Notes: generated by a model from the letters alone, not told the origin. DNA of 64,000 nt from Dyadobacter koreensis (GCF_900108855.1 NZ_FNXY01000005.1:202617-266616), one strand, 5' to 3'; counted from the stretch's first letter, positions 53,401 to 61,782 are shown. A program made the numbers and translations.

Positions 53401-53431
53401 TTTGGAAAGATAAATCGTAATTCTACCTTTG
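53401..53431 (+). promoter_or_regulatory. consensus promoter of tRNA-Phe
   Basis: TTTG (53401-53404), exactly 19 bases, then TACCTTTG (53424-53431): a perfect match to the Bacteroidota primary-sigma consensus. The tRNA starts 27 bases later. Confidence 0.85.
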
Positions 53432-53457
53432 CAGTCCCAAAGGGAACGAATTGAGCT

Positions 53458-53530
53458 GGTGATGTAGCTCAGTCGGTAGAGCAAAGGACTGAAAATCCTT
53501 GTGTCGGCGGTTCGATTCCGTCCATCACCA
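53458..53530 (+). tRNA. tRNA-Phe (anticodon GAA)
   Basis: 73-base cloverleaf: acceptor GGTGATG pairs with CATCACC plus discriminator A; D arm GCTCAGTCGGTAGAGC; anticodon arm AAGGA-CTGAAAA-TCCTT with GAA at 53491-53493; variable TGTCG; T arm with GGTTCGATTCC. CCA is not encoded. It has its own promoter and terminator, so it is monocistronic. Confidence 0.96.
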
Positions 53531-53534
53531 CAAG

Positions 53535-53568
53535 ATCCTGTTAGAAGAAATTCTGGCAGGATTTTTTG
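53535..53568 (+). terminator. terminator of tRNA-Phe
   Basis: 12-base stem ATCCTGTTAGAA/TTCTGGCAGGAT (two G-T pairs) with a GAAA tetraloop, followed by a T-run, starting 5 bases after the tRNA. Confidence 0.88.
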
Positions 53569-53893
53569 TTTTAGCATTAGCTGATGCCAACCTTGTATGG
53601 CTATAATATTTGAATTTTAATCCGATTAAACTTAGAAATTGTGATTATAGGAGGTATTGCCAAGTAATGCTTTGCAAAAAGGCGAGAAGAGATTAAATGC
53701 TATAATGTATTTTGGGGAGATAACTCTTACGAAAGACCCTTTAGGAATCTCAAAAAGGGTTCGTGATGAGTGGGAGTAAAACAATGATCGATGATAATAT
53801 TAGGCATTCTTCTTCTCGCTGGCGGATAAACAATTTAGTCAAGTTGCTGATCCAACCTTCGTTCTGTATGAACCCTAATTGCTGATTAAATTA
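53569..53893. other. intergenic stretch without a recognisable gene
   Basis: The longest open frame (plus strand, ATG 53768, about 40 codons) has no familiar composition and no good start signal. It may be a decayed gene or simple spacer. I see no repeat or RNA fold worth naming. Confidence 0.4.
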
Positions 53894-54469
53894 TCATTTC
53901 CCAAATATCTTCCGATCCGTTATCTCATTCCGGTGTTCTTCGAGAAAATCGCAAAATAGCTTAATCTGAATTTCCTGCACTGAAAAATCAATTGTCTGGT
54001 CGTAATTTTCCTGGTAGACATCCTGAAAATCGGTGATGACGTACCGCAAAGTCCGTATACCTTTTGATCGCAGGGCGGGCAAATAGAAATTTTGATGACT
54101 ATGAGCAAACCGACCTTCCTGATAGCTGCTCGTTGTTTTAATATCAACGGCAAGAGTTTTCCCGATCACGTCAACGTATCCATACAGCAACACATTATCC
54201 AGCTGATACTCACAGTAAACCTGCGTTTTCATCATCGGACGAGGCAAAAGCGCACGGACTTTGTCAAGGATCTCAGGATCAAACGCATCCTCATTAACGC
54301 CTTTTATTACTGCTTCCTCAAACGAGGATCCTTTGAACTGTGCCTCTGTTTGCGGCATTGGTACACGATTGATCCGGTTTAAAAAATCCTGTCGTTCGAG
54401 ATATCCTTTTTGATATCGATTAAAAAGATTAAGCAGTGTCGGGTAGAAATTATATGCGATTGAAGCCAA
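53894..54469 (-). CDS. PD-(D/E)XK nuclease-like protein
   Basis: 191 residues. KGSSFEEAVIKG carries the helix-1 Glu of the PD-(D/E)XK fold, and VLLYGYVDVIGKTLAVDIKTTSSYQEGRFAHSHQNFYLPALRSKGI matches motif II/III: Asp in GYVDVIG and the DIK triad of the active site, then the Q-x-x-Y helix. This core is shared by Cas4/RecB-type nucleases and by many restriction or repair enzymes. No helicase or Cas genes lie next to it, so it stands alone. A TTG at 54469 is the start, since the frame closes upstream without an ATG. Partner and substrate unknown. Confidence 0.75.
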   Translation of the reverse strand: MASIAYNFYPTLLNLFNRYQKGYLERQDFLNRINRVPMPQTEAQFKGSSFEEAVIKGVNEDAFDPEILDKVRALLPRPMMKTQVYCEYQLDNVLLYGYVDVIGKTLAVDIKTTSSYQEGRFAHSHQNFYLPALRSKGIRTLRYVITDFQDVYQENYDQTIDFSVQEIQIKLFCDFLEEHRNEITDRKIFGK

Positions 54470-54513
54470 TGGATGAAAGTTAAGCCGCTTTTATTTACAA
54501 AGATAAACATCTG

Positions 54514-55323
54514 TCATCTTTTCCCGCGCTTCGGGTATCTGCTAAATTTATAGGTTGCAGAAAGTGACAAAAAGCTGAATTTGTCATTCGGTGTTTTACT
54601 GTACGAGTCTGCTTCTTCCGGATTGATCAGTCGCATACCTGATGTGGCGTCTACTTTGTCCGTTCGCACGAAATAAAAGCGGTAATCAAAACCAAAAATT
54701 AGTTTTTCAAAAAGTTTGTAGTCAACGCAAAGGCCGACTGGAATAATTCGTTCGTTTGTTTTTTTGATTCCAGGGCTTCCATGAGGATTTCCCCAACGTA
54801 AAAAAAGTGGATTTCGGGCACTGGATGGACTGTTGGTAAATCTTAAAAGTGTGTTGCTCGTAATGTCATATGCATTAGCGCTGAACATCATCAATCCTAA
54901 GCCTCCGTAAATATTCACATTCAGTTCTCCGTCGTAACTTGGAATAAACTGCCCTGTTAAATCCCACATAGCAAGCAATTCAACTGAGTTATATTCATTG
55001 ATAAAGTAGGAGTTGAAAAACGAAATTTCCTCGCCGCCGAGTTTTCCGGTGGTATACTCTAAACTCAGAGAAAGCGGATTATTAAACTTTCTGTTGACGC
55101 CCAGTCCAAGCATACCTCGCATATCCTGTTTCTGTAATTCACCATAAAATTGCGTGAGTCCTCCACGGACTATAACGGAATATCGTGAAGTAATTTTCGA
55201 TACCATGTTTCCATTTTTGTATCGGTTGTATGCCTCATTCCAAGTTGAACGCTTTTGTGCATAAGTTGGAATGTATAGGGTAATTATGGCAAATAATTGT
55301 AAAAATTTGCGAATCATATCCAT
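54514..55323 (-). CDS. secreted outer-membrane beta-barrel protein, hypothetical
   Basis: 269 residues with a signal peptide (IRKFLQLFAIITLYIPTYAQ). The body alternates strands, with Gly/aromatic-rich turns (VIVRGGLTQFYGELQKQDMRGMLGLGVNRKFNNPLSLSLEYTTGKLGGEE; VNIYGGLGLMMFSANAYD; RIIPVGLCVDYKLFEKLIFGFDYRFYFVRTDK) and ends in a strand LSLSATYKFSRYP, typical of porin-like beta barrels. No family could be named. ATG 55323 chosen to begin the signal peptide; a longer frame runs from 55407. Confidence 0.75.
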   Translation of the reverse strand: MDMIRKFLQLFAIITLYIPTYAQKRSTWNEAYNRYKNGNMVSKITSRYSVIVRGGLTQFYGELQKQDMRGMLGLGVNRKFNNPLSLSLEYTTGKLGGEEISFFNSYFINEYNSVELLAMWDLTGQFIPSYDGELNVNIYGGLGLMMFSANAYDITSNTLLRFTNSPSSARNPLFLRWGNPHGSPGIKKTNERIIPVGLCVDYKLFEKLIFGFDYRFYFVRTDKVDATSGMRLINPEEADSYSKTPNDKFSFLSLSATYKFSRYPKRGKR

Positions 55324-55484
55324 ATCGTGTGTGTGGTCGTAAAACAAATTTAAAACTATCTGCATGTTTCCAAGGATGTTTCTCTTAAAAATCAGTCGTT
55401 TATGCAAACTTTACATATATGCATGAAAACGATAACCAACAAATATCTGTTAGTTTTGTACTTCTAATTTTATGCTAATCGAAA

Positions 55485-56207
55485 ATGAGTGTAGTACCCT
55501 ATAAAGATAAGGACGGCAGCAAGCGTGAACAGGTAGCGGAAATGTTTGATAATATTTCCCCGAAATATGATTTATTGAATCACGTTTTGAGTGGAGGCGT
55601 CGACATTTACTGGCGTAAGCGTGCTGTTAAATTATTAAAAAAACAGCAGCCAAAAGTTATCCTTGATATTGCAACAGGTACCGGTGATTTTGCTATTGAG
55701 GCACTTTCTCTGAAACCTGAAAAGATAATTGGTGTTGATATTTCAGAAGGAATGCTGGCAGTTGGTCGAGAGAAAATTGCCAAACTTGGAAAGCAGGATA
55801 TTATAACTTTACAAAGTGGCGACTCGGAAAGTTTGTCCTTTACAGACAATTATTTCGACGCTGTTATCGTTTCGTTTGGAGTACGGAATTTTCAGAATTT
55901 GTTGGCCGGGCTTACTGAAATGAACCGTGTGATGAAGGCGGGTGGGACTTGTGTCGTTGTTGAATTTTCAAAACCGCGCTCTTTTCCATTCAAACAGTTT
56001 TATAATTTTTATTTCAAATACATATTACCATTGATAGGAAAGACCGTCTCAAAGGACAGTTCTGCCTACACCTACCTTCCTGAATCCGTTCAGGCATTTC
56101 CGGACGGGGAGGCTTTTCTTGAAATTTATAAAAAAGCAGGTTTTAAAAATACTAAATGCATACCATTAACCTTCGGGATTTGCTCCATTTACACAGGACA
56201 AAAGTAG
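55485..56207 (+). CDS. ubiE: demethylmenaquinone methyltransferase
   Basis: 240-residue class I SAM methyltransferase that makes menaquinone from demethylmenaquinone. The UbiE/COQ5 blocks are present: VAEMFDNISPKYDLLNHVLSGGVDIYWRKRAV near the N-terminus, VILDIATGTGDFAIEAL for the SAM-binding loop, IIGVDISEGMLAVGREK and LPFTDNYFD-like LSFTDNYFDAVIVSFGVRNFQN, and the C-terminal YLPESVQAFPDGEAFLEIYKKAGF. Menaquinone is the quinone of the B-type complex II at 867-4504. Its 3' end overlaps porT by 52 bases. Confidence 0.95.
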   Translation: MSVVPYKDKDGSKREQVAEMFDNISPKYDLLNHVLSGGVDIYWRKRAVKLLKKQQPKVILDIATGTGDFAIEALSLKPEKIIGVDISEGMLAVGREKIAKLGKQDIITLQSGDSESLSFTDNYFDAVIVSFGVRNFQNLLAGLTEMNRVMKAGGTCVVVEFSKPRSFPFKQFYNFYFKYILPLIGKTVSKDSSAYTYLPESVQAFPDGEAFLEIYKKAGFKNTKCIPLTFGICSIYTGQK

Positions 56208-56896
56208 TTATCGGAATCTTGTTCCTGTTTGTGGCCTTACAGGAAGTTAAAGCACAGGGACAAGGTTACGTACGCCGACATCTGGAATATTATGATGATA
56301 AGCCGATCCACTACGGTATTTTATTTGCAGTTCCTTTTACGCGATATAATTTTCGGCACAGCGAACCAAGCGGCTCTCCGACAGCAGGTGATTCGGCTTA
56401 TCTGATCCAGTCTCCTATGAAAGGAGCGTTTCGGATGGGCTTTACGATTAATGCCTATTTGAATGAGCGATTTGATATCCGGACAACACCCTCGGTTTCT
56501 CTTTATGAAAGGGAACTAAAATACAGCTATCCTAATAGTCCTGATAAAACCAATAAACGGGAATCTACCTGGCTGGAAATTCCTTTGCTGGTGAAATATA
56601 AATCCAAACGCCGCGTAAATACTAGAATGTATATGATTGCCGGTGTGACGATGGGAATTGAGACAAATGTCAAACGAAGCAGGGGAGGCGGAACGAGCAA
56701 CGGCAGACTCGATACTCAAACTTCTGACTTTACTTTGGATTATGGCGTTGGGTACGAACGCTTTTTTGAATTTTTTAAATTCGCGCCGGAGCTGCGCTTT
56801 TCCCATGGTTTAAAAAATGTTTTCCAAGGATCGGCAAATACCGGAATCAACAGGTTAACGACGCATACAGTCACATTATACTTAAATTTTGAATAA
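56156..56896 (+). CDS. porT: PorT-family outer-membrane beta-barrel (type IX secretion/gliding)
   Basis: 246 residues with a signal peptide (VVIGILFLFVALQEVKAQ). The rest is a barrel: HYGILFAVPFTRYNFRHSEP, AFRMGFTINAYLNERFDIRTTPSVSLYERELKYSY, WLEIPLLVKYKSKRRVNTRMYMIAGVTMGIE, DFTLDYGVGYERFFEFFKFAPELRFSHGLKNVF, and a final TLYLNFE strand. PorT/SprT is part of the type IX secretion apparatus. The ubiE-porT neighbourhood is well known in Bacteroidota and supports the call. Its start lies inside ubiE (52-base overlap), which implies translational coupling. Confidence 0.88.
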   Translation: MHTINLRDLLHLHRTKVVIGILFLFVALQEVKAQGQGYVRRHLEYYDDKPIHYGILFAVPFTRYNFRHSEPSGSPTAGDSAYLIQSPMKGAFRMGFTINAYLNERFDIRTTPSVSLYERELKYSYPNSPDKTNKRESTWLEIPLLVKYKSKRRVNTRMYMIAGVTMGIETNVKRSRGGGTSNGRLDTQTSDFTLDYGVGYERFFEFFKFAPELRFSHGLKNVFQGSANTGINRLTTHTVTLYLNFE

Positions 56897-56953
56897 ATTA
56901 TTTTCTGATTACCAGTTGTTTATAAATTATTGTTGAAAATTTTTAAACTATAA

Positions 56954-56985
56954 TTTGGATAAAGAAAAACAGTCGTGCATATTTG
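56954..56985 (+). promoter_or_regulatory. probable promoter of the tRNA-Val genes
   Basis: TTTG (56954-56957), 20 bases, then CATATTTG (56978-56985), a near match to TAnnTTTG. The first tRNA-Val follows 22 bases later. Confidence 0.5.
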
Positions 56986-57007
56986 CACTCCCGAATGACG
57001 ACAAGAG

Positions 57008-57082
57008 GGGCTCTTAGCTCAGTTGGTTCAGAGCACCTGCCTTACAAGCAGGGGGTCGCAGGTTCGAATCCTGCAGGGCCCA
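57008..57082 (+). tRNA. tRNA-Val (anticodon TAC), copy 1
   Basis: 75-base cloverleaf: acceptor GGGCTCT/AGGGCCC with one G-T pair, D arm GCTCAGTTGGTTCAGAGC, anticodon arm CCTGC-CTTACAA-GCAGG with TAC at 57043-57045, T arm GCAGGTTCGAATCCTGC, discriminator A at 57082; CCA not encoded. Identical to copy 2. Confidence 0.96.
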
Positions 57083-57083
57083 C

Positions 57084-57117
57084 AAAAAAAGCGATTTAGA
57101 AATAACTCGCTTTTTTT
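57084..57117 (+). terminator. terminator-like hairpin after tRNA-Val copy 1
   Basis: Arms 57084-57098 and 57103-57117 pair with one mismatch around a GAAA loop, ending in a T-run. Same design as the hairpin after copy 2. Confidence 0.7.
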
Positions 57118-57167
57118 AATCTTTTTCTGAAAGCAGAATAAGATTCGTCAAAATGGAAATCACGAAA

Positions 57168-57242
57168 GGGCTCTTAGCTCAGTTGGTTCAGAGCACCTGC
57201 CTTACAAGCAGGGGGTCGCAGGTTCGAATCCTGCAGGGCCCA
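57168..57242 (+). tRNA. tRNA-Val (anticodon TAC), copy 2
   Basis: Identical in all 75 bases to copy 1 and offset by exactly 160 bases; anticodon TAC at 57203-57205. No TAnnTTTG box lies between the copies, so it may be processed from the same transcript. Confidence 0.96.
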
Positions 57243-57243
57243 C

Positions 57244-57276
57244 AAAAAAGCGAGTTAGCAATAACTCGCTTTTTTT
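57244..57276 (+). terminator. terminator after tRNA-Val copy 2
   Basis: Perfect 14-base arms AAAAAAGCGAGTTA (57244-57257) and TAACTCGCTTTTTT (57262-57275) with loop GCAA, then T. Confidence 0.88.
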
Positions 57277-57314
57277 GCTTTAGACAATTTGCCGTTCAAA
57301 AACGGAAATTTGAA

Positions 57315-58430
57315 TTACAGATTAAGCAAAAATTGATCTGTCAAAGTTGTCTTCATATCAGGTAATTCTTCATGCGGAATTGTATAGTAGTTTCCGGCAA
57401 GCCTCAATTTTCCATTTGATTTCTTAATTGCTATTTTAAGAAATCCATGTTTGTTATCTGCGTAATTTTCTAGCTTAATACCTTTAAAAAGTTCAGGATT
57501 TGTGAAAAAACGTGGATCGCTGATTTGGGCAACAGGATGCAACTCATCATATCCACCCGCGCCTGCAACGATAAACGGAATCGTTTTTCCGTTTTTATAA
57601 GTTTTGGTAAAACGCTGATAATTATGAACGTGACCGCTGAAAACAATATCAGGGAATACACCTGTTTCTTCAAAAGCTTCTTCCAGAAATTGAATCATCG
57701 GGATGCTTGAACCATGGTTTACATCTGCGGTGTAAGGCGCATGGTGAATGGTAACGATCAATGCTTTTTCTGATCGTTCCAAAGCCGCAGCCTTCAATTC
57801 TTCTTTAAACCATTTTCTCTGGTCTGGCGTAATAACTCCAAATTTAGGAACATTGCTGTGTAAACCGATGATATTGGCCAAAGGCGCTTTCAGCGTCCAG
57901 TAAATGTTGGGCTGGATCATACTTTTTCGATCTACGCCGCGTCCAAAAGCAATAGGTCTTCGTTCTGTGTCACAAAAAACGGCTTTGAAGGCATCCAGGC
58001 TTTTATATGCTTTTGCTGCATTTGGATTTACATCACTGTCATGATTGCCGGCAATTGCGAAAATGGGACCGGGATATTTCTGGTAAGGCTCAAAAAACTG
58101 TGTCGAATATTTATCAGCTTCCCCGAAAGTATAGACAACATCACCCAAATGATATAAAAACTGAGGCTTTTCGTCTTCCTCTGTTTCATACTGTTTTGCC
58201 ATTGCCGCAGCCACAAAATGCTGAAAAGCAGGATTTACAATACTACCGGTATCGCCAAACATGTGAAAAACGGTCGCCACTTCATTAATTTCCGGACAGA
58301 TTTGCTGCAAAGACAGGCGATAAGGATACTGGCCCGTTGGAGTTGGCAAAGGCTGAAATTTATAGGTATCGTCTGGCTGGTCTTTTTTTATTACAGGTAC
58401 CGTATATTTTGAAGATTTATCAGGACTCAT
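57315..58430 (-). CDS. calcineurin-like metallophosphoesterase
   Basis: 371 residues. Dinuclear-metal motifs in order: FHMFGDTGS (the usual GDxH here is GDTG), FLYHLGDVVYTFGEAD, IFAIAGNHDSD, VTIHHAPYTAD and DIVFSGHVHNYQRF. The set matches purple-acid-phosphatase-like and Icc-type phosphoesterases. No signal peptide, so it is cytoplasmic. The first-motif His replaced by Thr is a visible deviation but occurs in related subfamilies. ATG 58430 chosen; an in-frame GTG lies two codons earlier. Substrate unknown. Confidence 0.9.
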   Translation of the reverse strand: MSPDKSSKYTVPVIKKDQPDDTYKFQPLPTPTGQYPYRLSLQQICPEINEVATVFHMFGDTGSIVNPAFQHFVAAAMAKQYETEEDEKPQFLYHLGDVVYTFGEADKYSTQFFEPYQKYPGPIFAIAGNHDSDVNPNAAKAYKSLDAFKAVFCDTERRPIAFGRGVDRKSMIQPNIYWTLKAPLANIIGLHSNVPKFGVITPDQRKWFKEELKAAALERSEKALIVTIHHAPYTADVNHGSSIPMIQFLEEAFEETGVFPDIVFSGHVHNYQRFTKTYKNGKTIPFIVAGAGGYDELHPVAQISDPRFFTNPELFKGIKLENYADNKHGFLKIAIKKSNGKLRLAGNYYTIPHEELPDMKTTLTDQFLLNL

Positions 58431-58622
58431 GTGCACAAGGTATTATAAAAATTACTGCCGGATTTTAACGTGTGGTTAAGAAAATATAATTTTTTAAGTC
58501 ACGTCTCTAAGGGACAGTACTGAAAATTTCTCCAAAGATAACCTTTTGTGAAACCGCAAGCTGTAAAAAAGGCAAGTTGTTGACGGTTTCTCTATCTTGC
58601 ACTTTGAATAACACACACTTTC

Positions 58623-60602
58623 ATGAAACAAATTATAAAAAGCTTAACCGCTTCGAAAAATGCTTTACAGCTTTTTCAAAATATGGGCCTGCGCTATGTT
58701 GCGTTCAGATTTTGGTTTGAGTTTCAAAGACGCACGGGTATATTAAAACTTCGTTTTCCCGTCAATCCCAAAAACCAAGTATTTATTTCTCCGGAGGAAT
58801 GGCAAAATCAGGCAGTCCATTTTTTCTTTAAAGATTCTGTTATTGCCGGCGAAATCAATATTTCTCATTCGGATTTGCGACAACTCGTAAAATGGGTTAA
58901 AGCTTTTCATCAAAACAGGGTCTTATTTTTTTCTTCCAAGTATTTTACGGTTACAGACTGGCTGACAAATCCTGAAAACGGCTTTCGTCATGATATTTCT
59001 AAACATTGGTCAGAAATTCCTGATTTTTCAGAAGAGGCAGGAGATATCAAATATGTCTGGGAAAAGTCTCGTTTCACATTTTTGTACGACTTAATCCGGT
59101 ATGATTATCACTTCGAAAAAGATAAATCTGATATCGTTTTTAAAGAAATCGAAAGCTGGATTGATGCCAATCCGGTCAATCAGGGGCCGAATTGGAAATG
59201 TAGTCAGGAAATTACTTTAAGAGTTTTGAACTGGACTTTCGCGCTGCACTATTACAGGAAATCTTCAACGTTACAGGGGCCGCATTTTTTTAAAATAATT
59301 GACAGTATTCATCAACAAATGCGGCACGTTGCTGAGAATATTAATTTTTCCCGAATCGCTGTTCGCAACAATCATGCGCTGACGGAAACGCTTGGATTGT
59401 ATCTGATTGGTCTGTTGTTTCCTTTTTTTAAAGAAAGTAAAGTCTGGAGGAAACGCGGTAAAAAATGGTTTGAAAAGGAAATTGCTTACCAGATTTATGA
59501 AGATGGCACATTTCTTCAATTCTCCATGAATTATCATCGTGTAGTGGTTCAGTTACTTACTTGGGGCATTCAATTGGCACATCTTAACAATGAAAACTGG
59601 GATCCTATTGTTTATGATCGTGCCAGGAAATCTTTACATTTTCTTAAAACCTGTCAGGATCAGAAATCAGGACAATTGCCCAATTATGGAAATAATGATG
59701 GTGCATTATTTTTTCCACTAACAGATTGTGATTTCCAAGATTTTCGGCCGCAGTTACTGGCGCTGGGCAATGTTCTGGGAGAAAAATTAAAGTATGGAAC
59801 AGGCGCTTGGCAGGAAGAAAGTTTATGGCTGGGTATTTCTGGAAATCAAAACAAATTAGAAACCAACCTTAAAAATGTTCAGTGTTCCGTATTCTCTAAA
59901 GGCGGCTATTACATTTTGCGAGATCAAAAAACCATCACATTTCTTCGCTGTGGAAGTTACCAAAACCGGCCTTTTCAGTCAGATAATCTCCATCTGGACA
60001 TCTGGATTAACGGGAAAAATATCCTTCGGGATGCCGGCTCTTTCAAGTATAATACAGATAAAAAATGGACGAATTACTTCTCGGGAACGGCTTCTCATAA
60101 CACAGTTATATTAGGAGATTCAGATCAAATGAGAAAAGGCAGCGGATTTATATGGTTCGACTGGATTAAGGAGAGTGACGGATTTTGGAAAGCAGATGGA
60201 GATAAAATAATTTTTGAAGGCTGGTTTATCGGTTTCAGGGAACTAGGCAAAAATATTATTATCAGACGCAGGGTTACGAAAGCCATTGGGTTTTTTCACT
60301 GGATTATTGAAGACTGGATCGAAAATGCACCAGAGCAAATTTCGATGTGTCAAATCTGGCATCCGTCAGATGATTTTTTTGAGCAGTTTGATATTACATC
60401 AAATCTTAAAAATGGGGCGGGAGTAAAATTGATAAAAACTGAAGGTTGGTATTCGATTAATTATGGAGAAAAAAAGTCTGCACACCGGATAGTTTTTCTT
60501 ACTAACGAAAGATATTTAAAAACTGAAATTGGTATAAAAATTAAACCCGGAAACCGGCATGCAGATTCTTTTGATACATCAGTTTTTTCTGGAAGATCAT
60601 GA
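58623..60602 (+). CDS. heparinase II/III-like polysaccharide lyase
   Basis: 659 residues. The alginate lyase/heparinase toroid (residues ~100-390) contains WKCSQEITLRVLNWTFALHYYRK, ISRIAVRNNHALTETLGLYLIGLLFPFF with the conserved NNHxLxE motif, and EKEIAYQIYEDGTFLQFSMNYHRVV with the catalytic Tyr/His. The C-terminal beta-sheet domain (residues ~415-640) has FSKGGYYILRDQKTITFLRCG, HLDIWINGKNILRDAGSFKYN and SGTASHNTVILGDSDQM. No signal peptide is seen. Together with the overlapping GT4 gene it fits a capsule or exopolysaccharide locus, in which such proteins may cleave the nascent polymer. Confidence 0.9.
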   Translation: MKQIIKSLTASKNALQLFQNMGLRYVAFRFWFEFQRRTGILKLRFPVNPKNQVFISPEEWQNQAVHFFFKDSVIAGEINISHSDLRQLVKWVKAFHQNRVLFFSSKYFTVTDWLTNPENGFRHDISKHWSEIPDFSEEAGDIKYVWEKSRFTFLYDLIRYDYHFEKDKSDIVFKEIESWIDANPVNQGPNWKCSQEITLRVLNWTFALHYYRKSSTLQGPHFFKIIDSIHQQMRHVAENINFSRIAVRNNHALTETLGLYLIGLLFPFFKESKVWRKRGKKWFEKEIAYQIYEDGTFLQFSMNYHRVVVQLLTWGIQLAHLNNENWDPIVYDRARKSLHFLKTCQDQKSGQLPNYGNNDGALFFPLTDCDFQDFRPQLLALGNVLGEKLKYGTGAWQEESLWLGISGNQNKLETNLKNVQCSVFSKGGYYILRDQKTITFLRCGSYQNRPFQSDNLHLDIWINGKNILRDAGSFKYNTDKKWTNYFSGTASHNTVILGDSDQMRKGSGFIWFDWIKESDGFWKADGDKIIFEGWFIGFRELGKNIIIRRRVTKAIGFFHWIIEDWIENAPEQISMCQIWHPSDDFFEQFDITSNLKNGAGVKLIKTEGWYSINYGEKKSAHRIVFLTNERYLKTEIGIKIKPGNRHADSFDTSVFSGRS

Positions 60603-61782
60603 TGGCGGAGGGTCGCGGTGGAATGAAATGAGCAGAATCTGGAAAGCGGCAGGGCATAATGTTACGGTTATTGCAGGAATGACGCATTATATGGGAGCTA
60701 ATGTTTCCCGTAATGATAGGCACTTTTTTCGCGTATCAAGAAATCAAGACGATATTGAGGTAATTCGCTGTTTTGTCAGTCAAAGTTCTAAAAGCGTGTT
60801 TGGACGCATCGCTTCTTTCTTTTCTTTTTCTATATCCGGGATTTTGGGTGGACTGTTTTATGCCAAAGATAATTACGACCTTATCATTATAACATCGCCT
60901 CCCTTGTTTGTCGGCATAACAGGCTTATTCCTAAGTCGATGGAAAAATATTCCTTTTATTTTTGAAGTAAGAGATTTATGGCCGGAGTCAGCTATTGATC
61001 TGGGACTTTTAAAAATCAAACAACTAATTCGTCTTTCCTATTGGTTTGAAAAATATTTATACAGGAAAGCCAAACTGATAAATGTTTTGACGCCCGCTTT
61101 TCGAGATGTTCTGATTGCCAAAGGAGCGGACGCCAAAAAAATAATTTACATCCCAAACGCAGCGGATTTCTCACTTTCTGAGAAAGTGATGTCAACGTTT
61201 AACGAATCGATATTTCGTCAGCAGCATCGTCTGACAGGAAAGTTTTTAGTCACTTATGTCGGAGCGCACGGTTTTGCAAATCATCTTATTCAAATATTAG
61301 AAACCGCAGAATTGCTGGCTGATACTAATGTTGTCTTTTTGCTCATTGGAGACGGCGAGCAAAAACGGTATTTGATTCAGGAGGCTCAACAACGAAATCT
61401 CCAAAATGTCCGGTTTATTGATTCCGTATCCAAAAGCGAGGTTTTTAATTATATTCTTGCGTCCGATATGGGTACCTCGGTTTTGAAAAAAACGGATACG
61501 TTCAAAACCATTTACTCAAATAAAACCTTCGATTATTTTTCTTGTAAAAAACCTGTACTTATGGCAATTGATGGCGTGTCGAGAGAATTGGTGGAAGGTG
61601 CAAACGCAGGCGTTTTTGTGGAGCCTGAAAATCCAGCTGACTTTGCTGCAAAAATTCGTTTTTATTTAGATAATCCATTGCTGATCAAACAACAAGGTGA
61701 AAATGGCTATTGGCATGCAAAAAATCATTTTGATCGGCAGGTACTGGCTATGCGGTATTTGAATTATATTCGGGAAGTTTGA
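60559..61782 (+). CDS. glycosyltransferase family 4, WbuB-like
   Basis: 407 residues. N-terminal acceptor domain: MQILLIHQFFLEDHDGGGSRWNEMSRIWKAAGHNVTVIAG, DLIIITSPPLFVGITGLFLSRWKNIPFIFEVRDLWPESAIDLGLLK; this EVRDLWPES block is typical of WbuB L-fucosamine transferases and kin. C-terminal donor domain: LTGKFLVTYVGAHGFANHLIQILETAELL, VVFLLIGDGEQKRYL, FIDSVSKSEVFNYILASDMGTSVLKKTDTFKTIYSNKTFDYFSCKKPVLMAIDG, a GT4 nucleotide-sugar site with an E-x7-E-like region. Overlaps the 3' end of the heparinase-like gene by 44 bases (translational coupling). The sugar donor is not established. Confidence 0.92.
   Translation: MQILLIHQFFLEDHDGGGSRWNEMSRIWKAAGHNVTVIAGMTHYMGANVSRNDRHFFRVSRNQDDIEVIRCFVSQSSKSVFGRIASFFSFSISGILGGLFYAKDNYDLIIITSPPLFVGITGLFLSRWKNIPFIFEVRDLWPESAIDLGLLKIKQLIRLSYWFEKYLYRKAKLINVLTPAFRDVLIAKGADAKKIIYIPNAADFSLSEKVMSTFNESIFRQQHRLTGKFLVTYVGAHGFANHLIQILETAELLADTNVVFLLIGDGEQKRYLIQEAQQRNLQNVRFIDSVSKSEVFNYILASDMGTSVLKKTDTFKTIYSNKTFDYFSCKKPVLMAIDGVSRELVEGANAGVFVEPENPADFAAKIRFYLDNPLLIKQQGENGYWHAKNHFDRQVLAMRYLNYIREV

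Noticed and set aside
53569..53893. Possible small gene or RNA in the tRNA-Phe downstream gap
   Set aside because: Only about 40 codons are open, with no start signal, motif or hairpin; nothing supports a gene.
57084..57276. A CRISPR-like or direct-repeat array at the two tRNA-Val genes
   Set aside because: There are only two copies and each is a complete tRNA with its own hairpin.
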